A stretch of DNA of 64,000 bases. It comes from Prosapia bicincta. Taxonomy: Eukaryota; Arthropoda; Insecta; Hemiptera; Cercopidae. The notes under the pieces were generated by a model, which worked only from the letters and a program-made list of their open reading frames with translations, was not told the origin of the DNA and ran no database searches. The position numbers and the translations under genes were made by a program. The stretch is taken from positions 139,261,231 through 139,325,230 of the forward strand of contig JBAIZL010000006.1 in assembly GCA_036971475.1 (NCBI GenBank). Reading direction: 5' to 3'. Positions 1 to 10,372 of the stretch are shown in pieces; position 1 is the stretch's first letter, and each line of letters opens with the position of its first letter.

Positions 1-188
1 TCAATTGGTAAAAATTATTTTTTTCCTGGTTTATATTCAAATGTAGTACTTTGAAATGTAGTACTATTCAATATTGTACTTTTCTATTTCCAAAATGGTT
101 TTAAACTTTTTCAAACTCTAAAATTCATTTACAATATCAAGAGCACAGTGGTATGATATATTACAATGAAAATATTGGAAAGAACCCC

Positions 189-492
189 AATACCACAAAA
201 ATAATCAAAAATAGCAAATAATACAAGTTACTTAAGATTAAACCTTTATGTACATTTTGATGACCATGTCATCACCATCAGAAGGTCTGATACAAAGTTA
301 CAATCTAGCAAACAAGAAGTTACAAACTAGAGTGACCTTTTTTGAAGGTCAGTCTAGTTTGTAAATTATTGTACTCTAGATTGTAATTTTATAATATGAC
401 CCTCTAGGGGCATGGCAATCTAAATGTACACAAGGGTTTAATCTTAGATAACTTGTAATATTTATTACTTTTGATTATTTTTTGTGGTATTT
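189..492. repeat. Foldback (long inverted repeat) element, family 1
   Basis: The left arm, starting AATACCACAAAAATAATC, is repeated as an imperfect reverse complement at the right end (GATTATTTTTTGTGGTATT). The arms stay complementary inward for about 90 bp. The centre contains a second hairpin around 290-400. No coding potential. Sequence resembling the left arm and its outer flank recurs near 41880-42010, so this is a dispersed family. It is probably a non-autonomous DNA or foldback element; its class is unknown. Confidence 0.6.
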
Positions 493-716
493 TTATATAC
501 CTTTTATAGCTGAGAATAATTTCAATTTAAATTACTAAACAGCATTAAATAATACAGAAAAAACAGTTTATGGATAATGTGAGTTTTATATCATATGGGC
601 CTGAAATATTTTCAACTGCTTGTGACTATAGAATCATCTTTATAGAAATAACAGCTTATTTTAATAATATTACAAATTTGTTGATTCCATCTTCACGTGA
701 ACTACTAGTTTCTACT
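493..716. other. AT-rich spacer, nothing recognised
   Basis: No open reading frame, repeat or splice-like exon could be supported here. Confidence 0.4.
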
Positions 717-940
717 AAAACACTTGTAAATATTCACAAACTTGCCTAAAGTAGCACTTATTTATATTTGTTGAGGACGGCTGTTTCGGGAGATGTGTTC
801 CATTGCCAACTCAGACCATAACTCCAAGTTGAGTTACAGTCTGAGTTGACAATGGGGACACATCTCCCGAAACGGCCGTCCCCAACAAATATAAGTAAGT
901 GTTACTTTAGGCAAGTTTGCAAAATATTTACAAGTTTTTT
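717..940. repeat. Foldback element, family 2
   Basis: This is a near-perfect palindrome of two arms of about 105 bp around position 830. The left arm reads CACTTGTAAATATTCACAAA onward, and the right arm returns as its reverse complement ending TTTACAAG. The GC-rich core (GGCTGTTTCGGGAGATGTG) recurs near 24290-24310, and part of the arm recurs near 32310-32360. It is a MITE-like dispersed family without coding capacity. Confidence 0.7.
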
Positions 941-1544
941 TAATATTACAAGTATAGAAGTAAGAAGCCAATTTCATATAATTATGACAATCTTATAATT
1001 TAATTGCATCATTCTTGACTGCTGCGTCAGTAGTATGTTATAGGTCAATGATGTGCAGTGTAATAATTAAAACATCTAGTTTATTTAGGACAAAGGTTTT
1101 GTACTGGAAACACAGCCAGAGAGTTTGGGAATTAAAATGGGTGGGAATATTTTTATTATGACTCTCCATAATCAAATAGAATTTTTTTTTCAAATACATT
1201 TTGTCGAGTTAGAGATTTAGTAATAATTTTATTTCATAAATTAATAATTTTACTACTTATATTCATTTCGGTTTCAATAAAATATTATTGACTAAAACTA
1301 GCACGACTTCCATTAAAACACTATGGCATTACAGAAAACTTTTGCCTACGACATAATTTGTGCTAAACTAAATAGCATTTAAATTTAGATTCATTTATAA
1401 TTTATTTGTATAATTGGATATAAGTATAATAATTAAATAAATGTTATGAAAAAATATAGATTTTTATACTCCTTTAATTTCCCTATGAAATTTTAAAACA
1501 ACTTGCAATAACAAAGCAAAATAAAGTGTAACAGTTTCGGTAAT

Positions 1545-2130
1545 TTGGGAAAATTATGAAATTCTAGAAAACCATTTTATGTTGACAGAAGAATACCAAA
1601 CTCATGATAGTTTGGACAGACACAAGTATGGAGGTCTGCTTAGAAAACTGGGTTTATTCTAGATTTGGCTCTAATGTGTGATCCACTTCAAGAACTAGAA
1701 GAAGCTAGTGACGAACTGGAGAACCAAGTTGCAGATTTGTTCCAAGCTAAAAAAAACATATACAGATTCTGCCAAACATATTTGATAGCACAGGAACATT
1801 TTAAGAGCCAGTTGTGATTTCTGTCAACAACAAAAGATTTATGGACATTGAAATGTATGACAAAATAATAAACTGCCTATTGATCCTGTTGTTTTTGGCT
1901 AATTCACCCCGTACAGTTGACTAAAGCACCTGGCCTAAAGGCATTAGGGACGATAATTTTGGGGTAAAGTATTGAGTCACTAGCCCTTCGCTTTCAATTG
2001 ACCAAACAAGAGAGACTTGAAACATTTCGGGAATATGTTGTTGAAAATTGTGAGCTTTTAGATAAAAATTGTAAAAGTAAAACAAACTATCCCAAGAATC
2101 TACTTCTATTCAAAACAATACAGTATTTTT
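1545..2130 (+). pseudogene. Decayed coding-like segment of unknown origin (unit 1 copy)
   Basis: Short stretches on the + strand read like protein in alternating frames, for example NHFMLTEEYQTHDSLDRH near 1570-1625 and CDPLQELEEASDELENQ near 1677-1727. They are broken by stops and frameshifts. The same segment is present in units 2 (about 8195-8760) and 3 (about 16085-16660). I do not recognise the family; it may be an old retrocopy or a transposase remnant. The call rests only on residue composition and conservation of register between copies. Confidence 0.3.
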
Positions 2131-2139
2131 AAGGGAATG

Positions 2140-3370
2140 TGAGAGAGGCTTTTCTCAAATGAACGGTTCATCATAACTGATTCAATAACACGTTTGTTAA
2201 CATGAACTGTCTAACCACATTTTTTTTTTTTTTTTTGAAGCTGAATGGCTCATTCACTTGTTTTAAACCTTCACTCCAATCGCAATACTAACAGCAAAGA
2301 AAGGAAGACAGAGAGAGAGACAGAGAGGAGCACATAGAACCAAAACTTTTCTAAACTTTCGACATATATAAAAAGGGTGTTGGTGAACATGTGTACATTT
2401 TCAAACCAAATGTAGTTAATATTTTTAATTACTAAAAAAAATTAATTGAAATAATACATATTGTTTGAATGATAGCCAGGCTGTGCTACATATACATTTA
2501 ATATAGGCCAATGGCTATGGTAAGAAAAATGTTGCTACACCAGTCTCAATTTAAATAAAAATTTCAACAAAAATTATTTTCCTATTTTGTCTACGAATTA
2601 ATTTTTAATCGTATTCAGAAAAAAGTAAAACTATCATACTCAGAACTCTATATTTCTATTCCATAACCCCCCTCCTACCAACCCGTAGCCCACAGTACCG
2701 GAACCTCTTTTTTACAAATCAAGAATTGTATTATATATATATATATATATATTATTAAATTTATTTATGTATATTCAACACAATTATGTAATCAAACTAT
2801 GTTTTTTTAAAAAAGCAATATTAAAAATTTATTAGTTATAACCCTAAAAATTATTGTATAATCTATTGTTATCACAATAACACACATACAATTTATTGTT
2901 TAATGATACTATATACGCAAAGGAGGAAAAGACGAGAATTTTTATCTTCATAAGTAATTGCTTTATAACTAAGTGAAAAAACCCTACATTAACTTACTAT
3001 GCTTTTTCACTCACTTAAAAAGCTGTTATTCATAAATATAATCAGTAAACTGAGGATGATTACAATAACAACTTTAAGATTTATTTTAATTTTACTTGAA
3101 ATTTTAATGTTATCTTGTGTAAATTTTCATTTTTTTAATCTTTATAAAAGGATTTCAGATTTTACAGTCTACAATAGTTCCTGAGAAAACAACATACTGT
3201 TTACATCTCAAATTATAACAGTCTTACCTCCTTGGTTAAGAAGACATTTCAGGTAATGCATTTTCTAATAGGTGTTCAACAAAATCTAATTTTAACAACT
3301 GAAATATACAAACATTTTAATTTGATAAAAGGTTGAAAAGGAGTCAATAATATCTTGAAATCAAATATTT
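2140..3370. other. AT-rich non-coding part of unit 1
   Basis: Holds a poly-T run (2220-2236), an imperfect GA-rich stretch (about 2300-2330) and a (TA)n tract (2733-2752). It corresponds to 9060-9780 plus 11560-12000 in unit 2. No gene seen. Confidence 0.5.
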
Positions 3371-3373
3371 TTC

Positions 3374-3660
3374 CTATCTAACTTTTATAAGTAAATTATA
3401 AGGTGTCATGCCTCTGCTTGCTCTTATTAGCTGCCCGAGTTTTTTGACACAATTTTCTACTTCTTCAGCACCATATCTCTTTTCCTTCTTTTGTAGGAAG
3501 TAGTCAATCTTTATTGAGCTAATATAAATAATAAGCTGCTGTTTGATTTGATCTTTCTCTGACAATTAGGAGGCATTAGTCTAATTTTTGCATTCAAGAT
3601 GTTGAACCTTTTTTGTAAGCCATTCGTAAATTTTTAAATAAAAATATACAGGTTTGTTTT
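3374..3660 (-). pseudogene. Decayed coding-like segment, antisense, upstream of MBF2 copy 1
   Basis: On the minus strand one frame reads protein-like from about 3640 to 3374, interrupted by two stops. It includes a charged stretch KKEKRYGAEEVENCVKKLGQ. The same segment occurs in unit 2 near 12060-12250 and unit 3 near 20050-20245 with further frame damage. The family is not recognised. It could be a transposon fragment or an old exon. Confidence 0.25.
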
Positions 3661-4380
3661 CTTAAAGACTTACTTCTTCACTTAGGATTTTTCTTTGCAT
3701 TATATGCAATTATATCTAAATTCCCAGTCCTCTAGATGTTATTTCTGTGATCTTTCTAAACTGTCAATTAACAGTCTTGTCAGTGACTCACAGCATTGAA
3801 CAATGGACTGACCCAGAGTGAACAATGCTGAAAAGTATCAATATTTAGTTGCTTTTTTTGCAAAGTGAATTATTAAGTAAATAAATTTTTTGATGTTATC
3901 TATTTTTAATGTTTTTTTTCTTGAACCATCTTTGATGGTAACACACAGAATGTTTCATTACTTTTATCAGGAAAATTTTAAAGACAAATGTCAATTTAGA
4001 TTATAGTTGATAAAAATATTTATGAAAGAGAATATTTATTTGAAAATATGTAATACAATAGAATATTTATTGAAATATAATACAATAGAATTGTGTGAAA
4101 CACAAAAAAATCAAAATATTTCTGATTCAAAACTCAAGTTGCTGTCTTCAAATCTGTCTTTTTTTTAATAATAAAAGCTAACATTAGCTACATAATAATA
4201 TGTTAAGGTAAATAAAATTAACATTATAAAATAAAGTAATAAAATAATGACCATGAAAATTATAAAATAGTTTTTTTACTCTGAATAAATGTTTAGAAAA
4301 TCCAATTTTTTACCTATAGTTTCTGTTAACCCAAATAACCTGGACCTTGAATAACTTATGTAATTTTTAAAGAAAAATCT
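3660..4380. other. AT-rich sequence mostly found only in unit 1
   Basis: Units 2 and 3 join the equivalents of about 3600 and 4380 directly, so this block is either an insertion in unit 1 or a deletion shared by units 2 and 3. No gene or inverted ends were seen. A short stretch at 3760-3835 (CAGCATTGAACAATG) resembles the arm of the foldback at 38447-38683. Confidence 0.45.
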
Positions 4381-4999
4381 TATACATGTTTTGGTACACA
4401 GTTTTGTTTTTAAAGGATTCTTCTTTTATAAATAAATTAGTTTAGTAGGAGTTAACTAATTAGTAAATACTAATAACAGTAATAAATTATTATTAAGTAA
4501 AAACCATTGGCCAAATTGTTACCCTTAGTCAAAACGTACAAAAAAGACTAGTTTATTAAATGTGTGGTTTTAGGTTTTTTGTATTAATTTTCTGTATTTC
4601 CTGTAAATCGGAACTTTTTTGTGTTCAGATAAGGTTGAAACCCTATCCAAAGTCCCAAAGGTTAGGAATCAGAAGGCTACTACTGTATAAAATAAATGGC
4701 CTAACGTGTTTTATTCTGAGCACATAAATAAAAAATAATGTACCTGTTTAAAAAAATGTACAAATAAATTTATGCTAGCCTTGTACTTTCATATTTTATT
4801 TTTTTTAGTTTTCCTTCTTTAAAAATAAAATACGTAACTGATTCCAAATGTATTTATTGTGTTTTAAAAAAATATAAAGGTATGGCAATAATGCCTTGAT
4901 AAAAAAAAGACACGGAAATAAATACGATCAATCATTTCATGATTTATTAACAATTTCTGTTATTCAACTTATATTGTGAATTTTTCAGAGTGCTTCAAA

Positions 5000-5978
5000 A
5001 TGTTTCCCAACTCAGCCATAATTGGTTCAGCCGCAGTATCGGTGATCATCTGCTTACAATGTTTAGTTCAGCCAACATCAGCATTTTTTTTTGAACCATA
5101 TAGAAACAATTCTTTTACTCAAGGAACATTAAACTCTAGTGACAGGTATGCACTGGCAAAGAGAAATTTCTTAAACTGTTTTTGTTCAGTAATTATTGAA
5201 ATATAAGGTTTTTACATCACACAAATTTTATTCCTAATTTTGTTAATATTTTATTTTGTGACTAACCTTTTTTAATACTATTGATTAAAAGATATATGAT
5301 TTGTTTTGACTTTAGACTTGAGTTATCTATATACTCACAGATATTATTATTGTCAATACAGGCAAGTTTTTAACATTGCTGTATATGCTGTTTCGTATAA
5401 ACATTATCCTTTATATATGCTATGAATTAAATGATAAAGGAAATACAAAATATTACAGTATATATAATATAATATCTAGATTTGAAACTTGCTGGTATAA
5501 TACTTCATTTCTTATTGATGTAATACAATTCGATAAACAGTTATTAATTATTAATACCAATGGGCATTTAGATATGTAGTTTAATATTCCTATTTTAAAT
5601 TTAGAACCCTAGGCAATAAGTAGTAATTTGATTAATAGCAATAGTCAATTCATAATATATAAATCTGAATGCAGCGTTTAGTTTTTAAATAATCATTCAT
5701 TTTAAATAAAATATTTTTTCAGACTATTGCATATGGACGTTGTACAACAAAATCCCGTCTTTTGGGGAGTTAACGTTTATAATATCATCTTTCCATCGCA
5801 AAGTGAAACTAACAATGCAACCATTTCTTACATTGAAGTTACTGATAAAGCAACAAATGGATATGGCGCACGTGCATATGTGTTAGATGGAGGAGTCGGG
5901 AGAAAGAGCATAGTTATACGCATTCAGTCTCAAGTATTTGGGAGAATCAATTATGTTGTTAAAATTTATGGACAGTAA
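5000..5978 (+). CDS. MBF2-domain secreted protein, copy 1 (exons 5000-5145 and 5723-5978)
   Basis: Predicts a small secreted protein of the arthropod MBF2 (REPAT-like) family. Exon 1 gives residues 1-49, including a hydrophobic signal peptide of about 28 residues ending PTSA. The donor is GACAG|gtatgc and the acceptor is tttttcag|ACTATTG; the joined frame is open through Arg49 for 133 residues. The MBF2 core spans about residues 44-132, with the family hallmarks SDRLL, VYNI.FPS, TISYIEVTD, NGYGA, GGVG (105-108) and the terminal VKIYGQ. The mature part has no cysteine and carries N-x-S/T sites at N36, N45 and N80. A conserved tttttcag just before the start (4981-4988) suggests an upstream 5' UTR exon. 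AATAAA overlaps the stop codon. MBF2 family members include the silk-moth MBF2 co-factor and the REPAT midgut response proteins; the role here is inferred only from family. Confidence 0.85.
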
Positions 5979-5982
5979 TAAA
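5977..5982 (+). promoter_or_regulatory. AATAAA poly(A) signal overlapping the stop codon of MBF2 copy 1
   Basis: The stop TAA is followed immediately by TAAA, so AATAAA starts at the second base of the stop. The same arrangement holds at 13869-13874 and 21862-21867. A second AATAAA lies about 155 bp downstream (6133-6138) and is an alternative. Confidence 0.45.
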
Positions 5983-7654
5983 ATATGGATGTAACTGAAA
6001 GTTATTATATGTAAATTACATGATATTACTTTATCAAATATACGCATTACAATGTTAATTTAAATATATTTTGAAGAAATATATTTAGTGAAAAAAAAGT
6101 CAGGTTTTTAATTTAATCCTCTACTCTATGAAAATAAATACACTTGCAGTAAATTTTTGTTATACTGAAATCCATAACATACAATTTATACTATTCCCAC
6201 ATTTAAATTTAATTTTCAAACAAACATCATGTGAGCATTGCTATAGAAGGCCTTCATGTGCTTTAGTTGAATGTATCTACTTTTCATCTAGTTTGTAAAT
6301 TGGAGAAAGTAACTTTTCAATTCATAGGACCTTCGTTGATCCAATAAGTTCTTTTATATCCGATAGATAAATTGGAGTTTTTAAGCTATAATAGAGTTAG
6401 TCATTCTTAAGAATTATTTTGTAAAATGTATATGGAGATGTTTTATATAAGATTGCAAAGGCTTTGACTTTTTATGCTTGAAAACCAGCAAGCAATTGTC
6501 TTTAAAAAACAACTTTTTAAAATCAAGTCACATTGCATTTAAAATGTAATAAAAATTTAATGCAAAAATGCTGAGAGAGAGAAGTAAAGGGAAATTAAAA
6601 TTCTGTAACACATTGGGATTAGAAAAAAATCATCCAATCTAATTTAATTAAACATAAATATCATCAGATCCAATTAGGTTTTAAAACCTCATGGATCTTA
6701 AGCAAAATATACCCATGGAGGATTATAAAAATATGTTGGTCATGTTATGTTTCATATAAACTTGATTGTTTAATATGCAAGTAGATTATTTTATCCAATA
6801 GGAACCGCACTTTAAAAAAGTACTTTACCACCTATAAAGTAATTTTATAATTTTAATTTACTTGGGATTTTACTGAGTTGGGTACAACCCATATAATTTT
6901 TGTACAGCATTGAACACTGAGGTTTGTTTTGACATTTTTGATAAAACTGAATACAACAGTAAGGACCTTATGTACTATGTACAGTTATTAAAGCCTAAAA
7001 TGTTCACATTTTGATAACTTAGTACCTACCTGAGAATACAGACTTTTCCATGATTCCCAGCATAGAACATTACACTGAACAAGTGTAAAACGCTTGTGTT
7101 GAAAATATTTTTGGGTTTTCTAAGTTTCATTTGACTAAACATACAGTAAATAATTGTACACTTATTAAATAACAGTAGCTTTTTTATTATTGGTATTTAC
7201 AATTACTCTGACAAATTCTCAATTTCAGTGAAGAAACAAACTCAGGGTTAATGTATAGTTACAAGGCATACCCTTGTACAAAACCTTAGTTGTAACCATA
7301 GTTAAGTTATGGAATTTCACGAATCTATGAAAGGAAATGAGTCTGCTAAGAGAAAAACCTTCTATTACCCATCCATTGCATTAATACATTGCTTATATGA
7401 GTTTATAAAATACTCAAATCATACATTTTTATAGTCTGAATGTATTATAGACTAAATGGTAGATTATATACATAACTGGCTTGCCTTTATTACTTAAGTT
7501 AGTAAAATATGTAGAATTATTGAATTTCAAAATGTATTTTATATAAGATTGAAAATGCATATTTGTAAGGGGATTCCTATCAAAGTTTTTTTTACAAACT
7601 TAGAACACTTGTAAAAATGTTACATTTGTGAATGGTATCACTTACTTTTATGCT

Positions 7655-7905
7655 CTTGAATTTTGTAGTCTATTACGTTCAGTAAATCTTAATTAATCAT
7701 TTTAACATTAGTTTATGATTATCCGAACTTTAAATTTTGTAAAAACTTACATAGACAGAACGTTTTTGATCGTTATGTGGCTATCTCTATCTGTGTCTTC
7801 TGCTTGGAGTTTTTGGGTTAAGCAGTGATAGTTTTAAAGGCAGGTTTTGGATAGTATCAAACAGTATGTGTGATTTGCATTGTGTTTGTTCGTTTTATAA
7901 TTTTA
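7655..7905 (-). mobile_element. PLE-A terminal fragment in unit 1
   Basis: From TTGAATTTTGTAGTCTATTACG onward this matches the terminal region of the Penelope-like element at 32503-32740, including the antisense of the CTGATGA/GAAAA hairpin and GGTTTTGGATAGTATC. It has only the end sequence and no coding part. It follows directly on an arm-like piece of foldback family 2 (7605-7650). A copy occupies about 15555-15800. Confidence 0.7.
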
Positions 7906-8194
7906 CTACCTAAATTAATATCAGTGTCAATTAAATATTATTGATTAAAACTAGCATGACTTATATTAAAACACTGTGGCACTACAGTGTAACTTTTACC
8001 TACGACATAATTTGTGCTAGACTAAATCCATTTACATTTAGATTCATTTATAATTTATTTGTATAAATTGATATGAGTGTAATAATTAAATAAATGTTAT
8101 AAAAAAATATAGATTTTCATACTCCTTTAGTTTACCTATGAAATTTAAAAATAACTTGCAATAACAAAGCAAAATAAAGTCTAGCAGGTACAGT

Positions 8195-8760
8195 AATTTG
8201 GGAAAATTATGAAATTCTAGCAAACCATTTTATTTTGATGGAAGAATACCAAACTCGTGATAGTTTAGACAGACACAAGTATGAAGGTCTGCTTAGAAAA
8301 CTGGGTTTATTCTAGATTAGGCTCTAATGTGTGATCCACTTCAAGAACTAAAAGAAGCTAGTGAAGAACTAGAGAACCGAGTTGCAGATTTGTTCCAAGC
8401 TAAAAAACATTTACAGATTATGCCAAACAAATTTACTGCTTGGAAAGATAGCCCAGGAATATTTTAAGAGGAAGTTGTGATTTCTGTCAACAACAAAAAA
8501 TTTATGGGAGTTGAACTTTATGAAAAAATAATAAACTGCTTATTGATCCTGTTGTCTTTGGCTAATTTACCCCATACAGTTGACTAAAGCTGGTCTAAAG
8601 GCATTATTGACGATACTTTTGGAGTAAAATATTGAGTCACTAGCCATTCGCTTTCAATTGACAAAATGAGAGAGACTTGAAGCATTTCGGGAATATTTTG
8701 TTGACAATTGTGAGCACTTAGTAGAAACTGTAAAAGTAAAAGAAACTTTGCTTGTTGTAA
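8195..8760 (+). pseudogene. Decayed coding-like segment of unknown origin (unit 2 copy)
   Basis: Same segment as 1545-2130. Here one frame is open for about 38 codons (8198-8312, containing EEYQTRDSLDRHKYEGLL), then shifts. A later stretch reads ERLEAFREYFVDNCEHLVE near 8670-8725. Family not recognised. The minus-strand reading frame over 8584-8775 is a shadow. Confidence 0.3.
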
Positions 8761-8785
8761 TAATCTTGAATTCATTGATTATACT

Positions 8786-9061
8786 TTAATTAAATAATAC
8801 TCAACTAAGGGAATATGTAAGAGCTTACTTGCTGACCCATTTCGAAACAATCATTCCTTTTACAAAGCAAAGCCTCTACTGGTAGCGTCACTGCTAGGTA
8901 CAAAGGTTGTCATTGTGAGATTATACTATCTCATACCGAATATCTTTATACCTAGTGGTAACGCCACCAGTAGAGGCTTAACTTCGTAAGAGAGAATTGT
9001 TTCAAAACGCTTCAGCAAGTAAGCCCTTACATATTCACTTAGTTAAGTATTATTTAATTAA
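8786..9061. repeat. Foldback element, family 3 (unit 2 copy)
   Basis: Arms of about 125 bp: TTAATTAAATAATACTCAAC at the left is mirrored by GTTAAGTATTATTTAATTAA at the right, and the conserved inner sequence AGAGCTTACTTGCTGA is mirrored by TCAGCAAGTAAGCCCTT. The central part around TCTACTGGTAGCGTCAC is also palindromic. The same family is at 16679-16955 and 38888-39082. Confidence 0.75.
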
Positions 9062-9318
9062 ACATTAAAACAAACAATCCCAAGAATCTACTTCTATTCA
9101 AAATAATCCAGTATCTTTAAGGAAATATGAGAGAGGCTTTTATCAAAAGACCCGTTCATCGTAACTGATTCCATGGCACGTTTGTTAACATGAATTGTCT
9201 CTTCACATTTTTTTTGAAGCTGAAAGGCTCATCACTCACTCGTATTGAACCTTCAAAGTATGTGGAACCTTGCCAGCTTTGGGGACAGCATTCCAATGTG
9301 AATACCAACAGCAAAGAG

Positions 9319-9345
9319 AGGGAGAGAGAGAGAGAGAGAGAGAGT
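9319..9345. repeat. (GA)n microsatellite
   Basis: Pure GA dinucleotide run, a few repeats longer than its counterpart at 17214-17235 in unit 3. Confidence 0.8.
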
Positions 9346-9780
9346 GAGAAGAGTCACATACAACAAAAACGTTTTGAAACTTTGGACAATTTTTCAAGCT
9401 GTAAGGTAAAATGTGTTTAAGTACATTCTATAATAAATATTGTTTCAGAAAACTGTAAAGGCAAAATTAAAAAAAACAATACATAAAAGTTTGTTGGTGA
9501 ACATGTGTATATTTTCAAACCAAATGTATTTGATATTTTTAATTACATAAAAAAAATTAACTGAAATAATATACTTCAGTTAAATAATAGCCAGGTTGTG
9601 CTACATAAAAATTTAATATAGGCCAATGGCTATGGCAAGAAAAAATGTTGCTACAGCAGTCTCAATTTAATAAAAATTTCAACCAAAATTAGATTCCTAG
9701 TTTGTCTATAGATTAATTTTTAATCTTATTCAGAAAAGAGTAAAAATATCGTTCTCAGAACTGTATATTTCACTGTATTG

Positions 9781-9804
9781 ATATATATATATATATATAT
9801 ATAT
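9781..9804. repeat. (TA)n microsatellite abutting a PLE-B foldback
   Basis: Pure TA run ending exactly where the PLE-B terminal sequence begins. The same junction occurs at 17671-17747 and 30530-30543. Confidence 0.8.
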
Positions 9805-10165
9805 GATGAATAGTTACTATCTGGAGTACATCCGTTCATTCTGCAGTCCATAAATTCGCAGTTCCGACGTTTCGCTAGAATCTCATCCAGCATTGACGAG
9901 GTGAACCCAAAACAGTAGAAGAGCGAGTGAAGAGCGCAGATAACTCGGCTCCTATATATAGCGGAAAGTTATATACTGTTCTTTCCTCTATATAAAGGAG
10001 CCGAGTTATCTGCACTCTTCACTCGCTCTTCTACTGTTGTTGGGTTCACCTCGTCAATGCTGGATGAGATTCTAGCAAAACGTCGGAATTGCGAATTTAT
10101 TGACTGCAGAATGAACGGATGTACTCCAGATAGTAAATATTCATCATATTTTTCCATCCGTGAAG
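9805..10165. mobile_element. Foldback derivative of the PLE-B terminus (unit 2 copy)
   Basis: Two arms of about 170 bp in inverted orientation, meeting around 9975. The left arm (GATGAATAGTTACTATCTGG onward) matches the end of the Penelope-like element at 30544-30715, including the stretch CGCAGTTCCGACGTTTCG. It contains no reverse transcriptase or endonuclease sequence, so it consists only of PLE ends. (TA)n lies on both sides. Confidence 0.75.
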
Positions 10166-10171
10166 GAATAC

Positions 10172-10177
10172 GTATCA

Positions 10178-10251
<74 letters not shown>

Positions 10252-10291
10252 AACAAAAGTCTAAACACAAATACAAGAATTATAATATAAT

Positions 10292-10348
<57 letters not shown>
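10172..10348. repeat. Two long (TA)n arrays separated by a 40-bp spacer
   Basis: TA runs at about 10180-10247 and 10288-10348, separated by AAAGAACAAAAGTCTAAACAC and neighbouring sequence that repeats the outer end of the next element. Apparent long YIYIYI reading frames here are translations of the microsatellite. Confidence 0.85.
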
Positions 10349-10351
<3 letters not shown>

Positions 10352-10372
10352 AATATGTATTCTTGCGTATTA

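Larger units (their letters stand above)
1240..7900. repeat. Tandem duplication unit 1 (contains MBF2 gene copy 1)
   Basis: Sequence from about 1240 matches sequence from about 7900 and again from about 15790. Relative to units 2 and 3, this unit lacks the 1.8-kb foldback/(TA)n block (only a short (TA)n at 2733-2752 marks the site). It has about 780 bp extra at 3600-4380. Upstream of the gene it is about 8% diverged from the other units by eye; downstream of exon 2 it is almost identical to unit 2. Confidence 0.85.

Noticed and set aside
2999..3184. 61-codon + frame upstream of MBF2 copy 1
   Set aside because: AT-driven, hydrophobic, and not kept in units 2 and 3.
9969..10290. Frames of 77-99 codons rich in YIYIYI (also at 17621-18258 and 49087-49281)
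   Set aside because: They are translations of (TA)n microsatellites joined to foldback sequence.
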